Shown here one piece after another: positions 9,203 through 17,317 of a DNA stretch of 64,000 nucleotides (positions are counted from its first letter, which is position 1; each line of letters starts with the position of its first letter). This stretch comes from Lichenicola sp964247755. Its GTDB lineage: Bacteria > Pseudomonadota > Alphaproteobacteria > Acetobacterales > Acetobacteraceae. The stretch lies in the NCBI GenBank assembly GCA_964247755.1, contig CAXTVX010000009.1, positions 1 through 64,000 on the forward strand. Reading direction: 5' to 3'. A model generated the notes under the pieces. The model was not told the origin of the DNA. It saw nothing but the letters and a program-made list of their open reading frames with translations, and made no database searches. The position numbers and the translations under genes were made by a program.

Positions 9203-9295
9203 CAGGTCCTGCAAAACCCCTGGGTACGGTCTGGGCGGACGGTGGAAAGGCGGCGGCGCGCGGCCCGGCGGGACGCACCCGCCGGGCCGGTTCCG

Positions 9296-10738
9296 TCAGG
9301 ACGGGTCGCGCATGCCCTCGGTGGCGGTCGGGATCACGGTGCTCAGCAGGTACTGCAGGATGGTCCGCTTGCCGATGTTGATGTCGGCGCTCACGACCAT
9401 GCCGGCGGTCGGCTTGAAGTAGCTCGGCACGTTGTGCAGCGAGTAGTGGGTGATCCGCAGCCGGACGCGGTAGAACCCGTCCCCGCCCCCGGGCGTAGCC
9501 AAGCCGTTGGCGGGCGCATTGGCCGCCTCCGCCTGATAGTCCGACGTCGAGAAGCTGGCGGTGCTGATGTTGGTCACCACCGCCTCGGCACCGCCATACT
9601 GGACATAGTTGAAGGTCAGGAACTTGACCTGGGCCTTGTCACCCAGCTGCACGTAGGCGGCTTGGCCGACCGGCAGGCGCCCCTCGATCTGCAGCGGCGC
9701 GTCGAGCGGGGTCAGCGTCATGAACTCCTGCGCCGTGGTGATCACCGAGCCGACCGATACGTGGGCGATGTTCAGCACCACCGCGTCGCGGTCGGCGCGC
9801 ATCACCAGCAGGCTCTTCTGCAGGTTGGCCTTCTCGTAGGCGCCGGCCGCCTCGTACAGCTTGCGCTGCGCGTCGGTCAGGGACTGGTAGGTTTCCGCCT
9901 TGCTGTTCTGGATGTAGCTTTCGCGCTCAGCGATCATGGCGTTGAGCTTGTTGCGGGCGCTGGTGGCGCTCTGCTGCGCGGTAATCTGCGAGCGCTCGAT
10001 CTCCATCAGCTCGTCCTGGGAGGACAGGGACTCCAGACGGCTGCCGACCTGGTCGCGCTGCAGCTGCTCGCGCATGTTGTGCACGTCGGACGCGACCTTG
10101 ACCCGCCCGGCATAGAGCGCGGCGCTGGCCTCGTAGCCGACCACGTCGCTCTGCAGACCGGCGAGCTGCTGGTCGTAGTCCTGGATCTTGGCTTCATAGT
10201 CTGACTTGCGCCGCAGGTAGGTCGCGGCCTGCTGGGTCGAGGCCGGATCGGACGGATCGGCCACATAGTCCTTGCCGGTGACTTCCGCCATCAGCCGGTT
10301 GACCTCCGCCTGGAGGCTCCTGGTCTGCAGGCCGAGGCTGCTGACATCGGCGTTGGTCACGCGGGGATCGAGATGCGCCAGCACTTGGCCCTTGTGCACC
10401 ACGTCGCCCTCACGGACGTCGATCGAGCGGATGATGGACGTTTCCAGCGGCTGCACCACGACCATCGGCACCGTCGGCACCAGCGCGCCGGTCGCCGTCA
10501 CCACGCGGTCGATCGGGAACAGCGCCATCATCAGCAGGCTGGCGAGCGCCAGAGAGGACACGATCCAGGTGGTGTAGAGGGCGGTCGCGGTCGGCGGCAT
10601 CGCCGCCATGGCGGCACTCGGCGAGTGAAACTCGAGCAGCGCCATCGGCATGTCGTCGTTGTTGCCCGGACGACGAAGCGCGACCGGCTTGCCCGCAGGC
10701 GTCTCGCCCTGCGGGACGATCTCGTTCGAACCGCTCAT
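9296..10738 (-). CDS. HlyD-family type I secretion periplasmic adaptor
   Basis: A 480-residue membrane fusion protein that would bridge the inner-membrane ABC exporter and a TolC-like outer membrane channel. It has a cytoplasmic N-terminus, one transmembrane helix at about 53-75 (ALYTTWIVSSLALASLLMMA), a lipoyl half-motif (VREGDVVHKGQVLAHLDP), a long alpha-hairpin coiled coil (about 130-310) and a beta-barrel region with the second lipoyl half (HVSVGSVITTAQEFMTL). It is longer than multidrug-efflux HlyD proteins and typical of RTX or adhesin exporters. Its ATG is 3 bases after the stop of the ABC transporter gene, so the two are co-translated. No TolC homologue is adjacent. Confidence 0.93.
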   Translation of the reverse strand: MSGSNEIVPQGETPAGKPVALRRPGNNDDMPMALLEFHSPSAAMAAMPPTATALYTTWIVSSLALASLLMMALFPIDRVVTATGALVPTVPMVVVQPLETSIIRSIDVREGDVVHKGQVLAHLDPRVTNADVSSLGLQTRSLQAEVNRLMAEVTGKDYVADPSDPASTQQAATYLRRKSDYEAKIQDYDQQLAGLQSDVVGYEASAALYAGRVKVASDVHNMREQLQRDQVGSRLESLSSQDELMEIERSQITAQQSATSARNKLNAMIAERESYIQNSKAETYQSLTDAQRKLYEAAGAYEKANLQKSLLVMRADRDAVVLNIAHVSVGSVITTAQEFMTLTPLDAPLQIEGRLPVGQAAYVQLGDKAQVKFLTFNYVQYGGAEAVVTNISTASFSTSDYQAEAANAPANGLATPGGGDGFYRVRLRITHYSLHNVPSYFKPTAGMVVSADINIGKRTILQYLLSTVIPTATEGMRDPS

Positions 10739-10741
10739 GGT

Positions 10742-13003
10742 TCAGTCCCCCTCGGCCAGCATCGGTGCCGGACCGGCATTGCGGTCGGCGTTCATGTGCC
10801 GGTTCTGCTGCAGCCAGAGTTGGCGGTAGATCGCGCAGCGCTCGACCAGGACGTTGTGCGGGCCGATGTCGTCCACTTTGCCCTGTTCCATCACCAGGAT
10901 CTGGTCGCAGTCGACCAGCGAGGACAGGCGGTGCGAGACGAGGACCATCGTCCGGCCCTTGGCGATCCGGGCCAGGTTGGCGTTGACCAGCGCTTCCGAC
11001 TCCGGGTCGAGCGCCGAGGTGGCCTCGTCCAGGATCAGCAGTTTCGGGTCCGAGATCAGCGCGCGCGCGATCGCCAGCCGCTGCTTCTGGCCGCCGGAGA
11101 TGTTGGTCGAGCCTTCCTCAATGAAGGTCTCGTAGCCGGCCGGCATGCGCTCGATGAACTCCTCGGCGCCGGCGAGACGGGCGGCGCGCACCACATCGTC
11201 CAGGGTCAGGCCGGGCCGGCCGGCGGTGATGTTGTCGCGCACGGTGCCGCGGAACAGGAAGTTGTCCTGCAGCACCACGCCGAACGAGCGGCGCAGGTGG
11301 TTCAGGTTGATCTCGCGCATGTCGATGCCGTCGAGCTTCAGGTAGCCGCTGTAGTTGCGGCTGACGCCCTGCAGCAGGCGGGTCAGCGTCGACTTGCCGG
11401 AGCCGGAGCGCCCGACGATGCCGAGGGAAGTGCCGGCCGGGATCTGGAAGTCGACCCCGTCCAGCGCCTTGGTGGGAGCGCCGGGGTAGGAGAAGTTCAC
11501 GTCCACGAAGGACAGGGCGCCGACGATCTTGGGGCGCATGCCGGTGGTCAGCGCCCTGGTCTCGGTCGGGTTGTTCAGCACCGAGCCGACCTCGCTGAGC
11601 GAGGCGCGGACCTCGGTGAAGTCCTCCAGCAGCTTGGCGAAGCCGACCAGCGGGGCGGCGACGCGGCCGCCCAGCATCATGAACGCGACCAGGCCGCCGG
11701 CGCCGACCGAGCCGGTTCCGGTGGTGTCGGTCACGGCGAGGTAGGCACCGACCAGCAGCACACCGCGGCTGATGAACATCTCGATCGGCATGATGATGGT
11801 CTGCGGCCAGTTGCTCATCCGGCCGGCGGCGAGCTTCCAGCGCGTGACCTCGGCGGTCTTCTCGTCCCATTCCTGCTTGCGCGCAGGCTCCAGCGCCAGC
11901 GTCTTGAGCGTGCGGATGCCCGCGATTGACTCATAGAGCACTGAGCCACGCTGCATCTCGGCAGCGGTCACGCGGCCGATGTAGTAGCTGACCGGACCCA
12001 TGAAGATCATCACGATCAGGCCGATCGCGCCGGCGCCGGCGAGCGTCATCCAGGCCAGTGTCGAGCTTAGGAAGAACAGCAGCGGCAGGATCATGACCAG
12101 GGTGAACATGTCCAGGAAGGTGCGAAGCAGCGACCCGGTCATGAAGTCGCGCACCTTGTAGATCTGCATCACCCGGCCGATCACGTTGCCGGCCTGCTGC
12201 CGCTCAAAATATTCCAGCGGCAGGGCGAGCAGCCGGTTGAACACGTGGATGCTGATCCGGCTGTCGATCCGTGCCGTCATCACCAGCACCAACTCGCGTC
12301 GGGCGTAGCTCAGCAGCGTCTCGTAGAAGGTCAGCACGATCAGGATCATGGAAATGGAGAACAGGGTGGCAAGCGAATGCTGGCCGACCACCTTGTTGAT
12401 CACCTGCATGATGATCAGCGCCGGCAGAATGGTCAGGATCGACAGCACCATCGAGGACAGGGTGATGTCGCGCAGCGCGCTCTTCTCGCGCATCACCACG
12501 CGGCTGAGCCAGCGTATGTCGACCGGCGCTTCCGCCTCGACCCCGGCACGGGCACGTCGCAGCAGCAGCACGTCGCCGGTCCAGACCTGGGACAGGCGCA
12601 GCTCGTCGACCGCGACCAGCGGATCGCTCTCGCCGCCCATCGGGTCGCGCAGCCAGACCACGCCGCGGTGGGTGTCGGCCGACATGAACAGGCCGGCCGA
12701 GCCGTCCTTGAACATCAGCACGATCGGCGGGGTGTTGTGCATCCGCACCAGGTAGCGCCACTTCAAGTGCATACCCTTGGCGACCAGGCCTTGGTCGTCC
12801 ATCCAGCGCACCAGCGTGGCCGGCGACGGCGAACGCTCGTTCGGCTCCGCCTGGAAGGTCTTCAGGTCGAGCTCGATGCCGTGATACTTGGCAGCCGCCA
12901 TCGCCGCCCGCAACCGGATGGTCAACGGATCGGGTGCCTTTGCGGGTCCGGCAGAATGGCCTCCGGGCGAGCCACCGTAGCCGGCGTCGTTGCGTTGATC
13001 CAC
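10742..13003 (-). CDS. Type I secretion ABC transporter (permease-ATPase) with C39-like domain
   Basis: A 753-residue half-transporter that exports unfolded proteins in one step using ATP. The N-terminal 160 residues resemble a C39 peptidase domain, but the catalytic Cys region reads RAAMAAAKYHGIEL with no cysteine, so it is a substrate-binding C39-like domain as in HlyB rather than a processing protease. Five to six membrane helices span about 180-460. The ATPase has Walker A GRSGSGKST, signature NISGGQKQR, Walker B LLILDEAT and the H-loop VSHR. The start is a GTG at 13003 with AGGAG five bases upstream. It is the first gene of the minus-strand export and glycosylation run; the Hint-domain protein at 17.3 kb is a candidate cargo. 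Confidence 0.94.
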   Translation of the reverse strand: MDQRNDAGYGGSPGGHSAGPAKAPDPLTIRLRAAMAAAKYHGIELDLKTFQAEPNERSPSPATLVRWMDDQGLVAKGMHLKWRYLVRMHNTPPIVLMFKDGSAGLFMSADTHRGVVWLRDPMGGESDPLVAVDELRLSQVWTGDVLLLRRARAGVEAEAPVDIRWLSRVVMREKSALRDITLSSMVLSILTILPALIIMQVINKVVGQHSLATLFSISMILIVLTFYETLLSYARRELVLVMTARIDSRISIHVFNRLLALPLEYFERQQAGNVIGRVMQIYKVRDFMTGSLLRTFLDMFTLVMILPLLFFLSSTLAWMTLAGAGAIGLIVMIFMGPVSYYIGRVTAAEMQRGSVLYESIAGIRTLKTLALEPARKQEWDEKTAEVTRWKLAAGRMSNWPQTIIMPIEMFISRGVLLVGAYLAVTDTTGTGSVGAGGLVAFMMLGGRVAAPLVGFAKLLEDFTEVRASLSEVGSVLNNPTETRALTTGMRPKIVGALSFVDVNFSYPGAPTKALDGVDFQIPAGTSLGIVGRSGSGKSTLTRLLQGVSRNYSGYLKLDGIDMREINLNHLRRSFGVVLQDNFLFRGTVRDNITAGRPGLTLDDVVRAARLAGAEEFIERMPAGYETFIEEGSTNISGGQKQRLAIARALISDPKLLILDEATSALDPESEALVNANLARIAKGRTMVLVSHRLSSLVDCDQILVMEQGKVDDIGPHNVLVERCAIYRQLWLQQNRHMNADRNAGPAPMLAEGD

Positions 13004-13121
13004 AGGATCTCCTTACACCAGGACGCCGCAGGGTTCCGACCTCACCCCCCGGGCGCAAGACATGGCTAGCCGCTTGAACGGCTTCTCACGACAACCATAG
13101 CATGTAAAATCCACAGGTGGG

Positions 13122-13505
13122 CTAACTTTCTCCGATCCGGTAGCGCCCGGCGGCCAGCGGATCCGCGGCCAGCAGCGCCGGAACCGCTTCGGCCAGGGCA
13201 GGCGGCACCACCAGCCAGACCCGCCGGAACAGGCCCAGCGTGCCACGGGCGCGCTGCTCGAACAGCGACGACAGCAGCAGGGCGAGCGGGCCACGCACGA
13301 CGCAGCACGGGCAGCCCGCCGGGTGGGGCGCCGCCGTGGCGGCATCCCCCGCGAGGTGCCGTACCGCCATCCAGCGCGCCAACCCGCTCGCCACCCGCTC
13401 CGGCGGACCGGGCTGCACCACCAGAAGCAGGGCCTGCGGGTCGGCCTCGGGCAGCCTCGTCACGGAGGGCACCACGTGGACCGGGATGCGGGCGTCGAGG
13501 CGCAT
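13122..13505 (-). CDS. Small protein resembling a fragment of the CobW/G3E GTPase family
   Basis: A 127-residue frame starting MRLDARIPVHVVPS. Its middle, HPAGCPCCVVRGPLALLLSS, resembles the GCxCC metal-binding loop and following helix of COG0523 (CobW/ZNG) metallochaperones. The next part (FRRVWLVVPPALAEAVPALLAADPLAAGRYR) follows the same layout as FDRVVIETTGLADP...L.ADP. There is no P-loop, no GTP-binding core and no C-terminal domain, so it cannot be an active G3E GTPase. It may be a decayed copy or a small derived metal-binding protein. It is divergent from metH, a cobalamin enzyme gene, which may be coincidence. The coding status is moderately supported. Confidence 0.5.
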   Translation of the reverse strand: MRLDARIPVHVVPSVTRLPEADPQALLLVVQPGPPERVASGLARWMAVRHLAGDAATAAPHPAGCPCCVVRGPLALLLSSLFEQRARGTLGLFRRVWLVVPPALAEAVPALLAADPLAAGRYRIGES

Positions 13506-13648
13506 GACCGGTCTCCGAGGTTGGCCGCCGATGCTGGACAGCGGCGGCCGGCTTTGTGACAAGCGTCGCCGCCTTACATATGGAGGCGCGGCCCTTCCGA
13601 CAGCCACCCCGTCCGGGCCGGCGCGGCACGGCCGCCTGCAGGATGGTC

Positions 13649-16600
13649 ATGACCCGCCCCCACCTTCTCGACGCCCTCCTCGATCAGGTCCTGCTCTGCG
13701 ACGGCGGCATGGGCTCGCGGGTGCAGATGCTCGACCTCGAGGTGGAGCGCGACTACTGGAACCGGGAGAACTGCACAGAGGTGCTCAACCTGTCCCGGCC
13801 CGAGCTGGTGCGCGAGATCCATCGCGGCTACTTCGCCGCCGGCGCCGACATGGTGGAGACCAACAGCTTCGGCGGCTCGCCGATCACGCTCGCCGAGTTC
13901 GACCTCGCCGACCGCACCCACGAGATCAACAAGGTCGCAGCCGAGCTTGCCCGCGAGGCGGCGGACGGCTTCTCCGACGGGCGGCACCGCTACGTGGTCG
14001 GCTCGATCGGGCCCGGCACCAAGCTGCCCTCGCTCGGCAACGTCGGCTACGACCCGCTGGAAGCGGCGCTCGCCGAGCAGTGCCGCGGCCTCATCGCCGG
14101 CGGCGTCGACGCGCTGCTGATCGAGACCTGCCAGGACACGCTGCAGATCAAGGCTGCCGTCAACGGCGCCAAGGCGGCGCGGGCGGCGGCCGGCACCGAC
14201 ACGCCGATCTTCGTGCAGGTCACGGTGGAGACCACCGGCACCCTGCTGGTGGGTCCCGACATCGCCGCCGCCGCCACCGTGATCCACGCTCTCGACGTGC
14301 CGCTGATCGGGCTGAACTGCGCCACCGGGCCGCAGGAGATGTCCGAGCACGTGCGCTGGCTCGCCGCCAACTGGCCGCGGCTGATCTCGGTGCAGCCCAA
14401 CGCCGGCCTGCCCGAGCTGGTCGACGGCAGGACGCACTACCCGCTGGGCGCGGCCGAGATGGCGAGCTGGATCGAGCGCTTCATCGTCGAGGACGGGCTC
14501 AACCTGGTCGGCGGCTGCTGCGGCACCTCGACGCCGCACATCGAGGCGCTCGACGCCATGCTGCGCCGCCGGGCCGGCAACAACAGCCGCCCGGCGCCGG
14601 TGGCGCGACGGCCGGTGTGGATCCCCTCGGTCGCCAGCCTGTACGGCCAGACCCCGCTGCGCCAGGAGAATAGCTACTTCTCCATCGGCGAGCGCTGCAA
14701 TGCCAATGGCTCCAGGAAGTGGCGCGAGCTGCAGGAGACCGGCGACTGGGACGGCTGCGTCGCCGTCGGCCGCGAGCAGGCCACCGAAGGCTCCAACGCG
14801 CTGGACCTGTGCACCGCCTTTGTCGGCCGCGACGAGGTCGGCGAGATGGACGAGGTGGTGCGCCGGTTCACCGCCTCGGTGAACGCGCCGCTGGTGATCG
14901 ACTCCACCGAGACCCCGGTGATCGCCAGCGCGCTGAAGCTGCATGGCGGCAAGCCGATCATCAACTCGATCAACTTCGAGGACGGCGAGGACGCCGCCCG
15001 CGAGCGGCTCGTGCTGGCGCGCAAGTTTGGCGCCGCGGTGATCGCGCTGACCATCGACGAGGTCGGCATGGCCAAGACCCCGGAGGACAAGCTCAGGATC
15101 GCCACCCGCCTGGTCGAGTTCGCCTGCGACACCCACGGCCTGCCGCAGTCCGACCTGCTGATCGACCCGCTCACCTTCACCGTCGCCACCGGGGTCGAGG
15201 ACGACCGCTCCCTGGGCGCCTGGACCATCGAGGGCATCCGGCTGATCCGCGAGCGGTTTCCCGACATCCAGATCATCCTGGGCCTGTCCAACATCTCGTT
15301 CGGGCTGAACCCGGCGGCGCGCGCGGTGCTGAACTCGGTGTTCCTCGACCACGCGGTGCGCGCCGGCATGAGCGGGGCCATCGTGCACGTCAGCAAGATC
15401 CGGCCGCTGCACCTGCTGGCGGCGGAAGAGATCGAGGTCGCCGAGGACCTGATCTTCGACCGGAGGCGTGAGGGCTACGACCCGCTCAAGCGGCTGCTGG
15501 AGCTGTTCGCCGACCGCAAGGCGTCCGAGGCGGTCAAGAAGAAGCGGGCCGACACGGTGGAGGGACGGCTCCGCGACCGCATCGTCGACGGCGATCGCAA
15601 GGGGCTGGAGGCCGAGCTGGACGAGGCGCGGCAGACCATGCCGCCGCTCGACATCATCAACACGGTGCTGCTCGACGGCATGAAGACGGTGGGCGAGCTG
15701 TTCGGCGCCGGCAAGATGCAGCTGCCGTTCGTGCTGCAATCGGCCGAGACCATGAAGGCCGCGGTGGCGCACCTGGAGCCGTTCATGGAGCGCGCCACCG
15801 GCCAGACCCGCGGCACCATCGTGCTCGCGACCGTGAAGGGCGACGTGCACGACATCGGCAAGAACCTGGTCGACATCATCCTGACCAACAACGGCTACCG
15901 GGTGTGCAACCTCGGCATCAAGGTGCCGCTGGCCGACATGATCGCAGCCGTGCGCGAGCACAAGGCGGACGCGATCGGCATGTCCGGGCTGCTGGTGAAG
16001 TCCACCGTGGTGATGCGCGAGAACCTGGAGGAGATGGCCAGGCAGGGCCTGGAGATCCCGGTGCTGCTGGGCGGCGCGGCGCTGACACGCAACTACGTCG
16101 AGGAGGAGTGCGTCGCTGCCTACTCGAGCAACGGTGGGGGGGGCCGCGTCGCCTATGCCCGCGACGCGTTCGACGGGCTCGGCCTGATGGACAAGGTGGA
16201 GAGCGGCGAGCTCGACACCTATCTCGGCGCGATCCAGTCCCGCCGGAAGGGCAAGGGGCGGACGACCAAGCGGGTTCCGGAATTGGCGGAGGTGCGCGGC
16301 TTCGCGCCGGTCGACCTCGTCGCGGCGCAGGCGCGCAGGCGGCGGTTGAACGACGAGCCGGTGCCGGCGCCGCCGTTCTGGGGGTCGCGTGTGATCGAGG
16401 CCAGCCCGAACGCGGTAATCCCGTTCCTCAACGAGCGCAGCCTGTACCAGTTCCAGTGGGGCTTCCGGAAGCAGGGCCGCTCCCTGGAGGAGTTCCTCGT
16501 CTGGGCCAGGCAGGAGCTGCGTCCGGTGATGCGGCGCATGCTGGCGCTGTGCGCCGAGCAGGACATCCTCCGCCCGCAGGCCATCACCGGCTACTGGAAG

Positions 16601-17155
16601 GCGGCCGGCGAGGGCAACGCCTTGATCCTGTTCGAACCCGACGGCATCACCGAGCTCGTCCGGATCGACCTGCCCAGGCAGCCCCGCGAGGACGGCGCCT
16701 GCATCGCCGACTTCGTGCGCGATGTGGGCGACGGCCCGGACCGACGCGACGTGATCGGGCTGCAGGTGGTGACGGTAGGGCAGAAGGCGTCCGACATCGC
16801 CCGGGTCTGGTTCGAGGCCAACCGCTACCAGGACTACCTGTACCTGCACGGCCTGTCGGTGGAGATGGCGGAGGCGATGGCCGAGTACGCGCACAAGCGC
16901 ATGCGCGCCGAGCTCGGCCATGCCGGCGAGGACGCGCGCGACATGGACGCGCTGCTGTCCCAGGGCTACCGCGGCTCGCGCTACTCGTTCGGCTATCCCG
17001 CCTGCCCGAAGCTGGAGGACCAGGAGCCGCTGCTGCAGCTGCTGCAGGCGGAGCGGGTCGGGGTGAGCCTGTCGGAAGGCTGGCAGCTGCATCCGGAGCA
17101 GTCGACCAGCGCGCTGGTGCTGTTCAACCGGAACGCCAAGTATTTCTCGATCTGA
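13649..17155 (+). CDS. metH: Cobalamin-dependent methionine synthase
   Basis: Transfers the methyl group of 5-methyltetrahydrofolate to homocysteine through methylcobalamin. The 1168-residue product has all four modules. The homocysteine domain (1-310) has zinc ligands C224 (GLNCATGP) and C290-C291 (GGCCGTST). The folate domain (about 350-620) has FSIGERCNANGS, IDSTE and GLSNISFGLNPAAR. The B12 domain has DVHDIGKN with axial ligand H734. The C-terminal AdoMet reactivation domain has ITGYWKA and YRGSRYSFGYPACP. The ATG at 13649 has AGGA five bases upstream; an ATG at 13643 is equally in frame. A run of eight G residues at 16136-16143 encodes a small Gly-rich insertion (NGGGG) where relatives usually have a tight turn. 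I could not recognise a cobalamin or SAM riboswitch upstream. Confidence 0.97.
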   Translation: MTRPHLLDALLDQVLLCDGGMGSRVQMLDLEVERDYWNRENCTEVLNLSRPELVREIHRGYFAAGADMVETNSFGGSPITLAEFDLADRTHEINKVAAELAREAADGFSDGRHRYVVGSIGPGTKLPSLGNVGYDPLEAALAEQCRGLIAGGVDALLIETCQDTLQIKAAVNGAKAARAAAGTDTPIFVQVTVETTGTLLVGPDIAAAATVIHALDVPLIGLNCATGPQEMSEHVRWLAANWPRLISVQPNAGLPELVDGRTHYPLGAAEMASWIERFIVEDGLNLVGGCCGTSTPHIEALDAMLRRRAGNNSRPAPVARRPVWIPSVASLYGQTPLRQENSYFSIGERCNANGSRKWRELQETGDWDGCVAVGREQATEGSNALDLCTAFVGRDEVGEMDEVVRRFTASVNAPLVIDSTETPVIASALKLHGGKPIINSINFEDGEDAARERLVLARKFGAAVIALTIDEVGMAKTPEDKLRIATRLVEFACDTHGLPQSDLLIDPLTFTVATGVEDDRSLGAWTIEGIRLIRERFPDIQIILGLSNISFGLNPAARAVLNSVFLDHAVRAGMSGAIVHVSKIRPLHLLAAEEIEVAEDLIFDRRREGYDPLKRLLELFADRKASEAVKKKRADTVEGRLRDRIVDGDRKGLEAELDEARQTMPPLDIINTVLLDGMKTVGELFGAGKMQLPFVLQSAETMKAAVAHLEPFMERATGQTRGTIVLATVKGDVHDIGKNLVDIILTNNGYRVCNLGIKVPLADMIAAVREHKADAIGMSGLLVKSTVVMRENLEEMARQGLEIPVLLGGAALTRNYVEEECVAAYSSNGGGGRVAYARDAFDGLGLMDKVESGELDTYLGAIQSRRKGKGRTTKRVPELAEVRGFAPVDLVAAQARRRRLNDEPVPAPPFWGSRVIEASPNAVIPFLNERSLYQFQWGFRKQGRSLEEFLVWARQELRPVMRRMLALCAEQDILRPQAITGYWKAAGEGNALILFEPDGITELVRIDLPRQPREDGACIADFVRDVGDGPDRRDVIGLQVVTVGQKASDIARVWFEANRYQDYLYLHGLSVEMAEAMAEYAHKRMRAELGHAGEDARDMDALLSQGYRGSRYSFGYPACPKLEDQEPLLQLLQAERVGVSLSEGWQLHPEQSTSALVLFNRNAKYFSI

Positions 17156-17317
17156 AGCGTGTCCACAATTTGAGGCGGATCAAAAATAGCGCCGCGTTGC
17201 TTGACAGGCGGCTGTATAGCAAGTCGTTACTTTTTCGTTGCGCAAGGGTTTCCGCCCGTCCTATGGCTTGCGCATCCGGCACGCACAGGCGGGCCATCCA
17301 GCGCGAAGGCGGAAACG

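Noticed and set aside
13506..13648. Possible cobalamin or SAM/SAH riboswitch in the metH leader
   Set aside because: The region is only about 140 bases and shows no B12 box or recognisable riboswitch core.
13574..17092. A 1172-codon open frame antisense to metH, and similar long minus-strand frames such as 26432-29716 and 29056-32871
   Set aside because: They are shadow frames of very GC-rich coding DNA: low complexity, His/Arg/Gln-rich, with no family motifs, opposite well-supported genes.
17201..17229. TTGACA box as a promoter for the Hint-domain gene
   Set aside because: The -35 match is perfect but no acceptable -10 hexamer lies at 16-18 bases, so it is mentioned only as a weak candidate.
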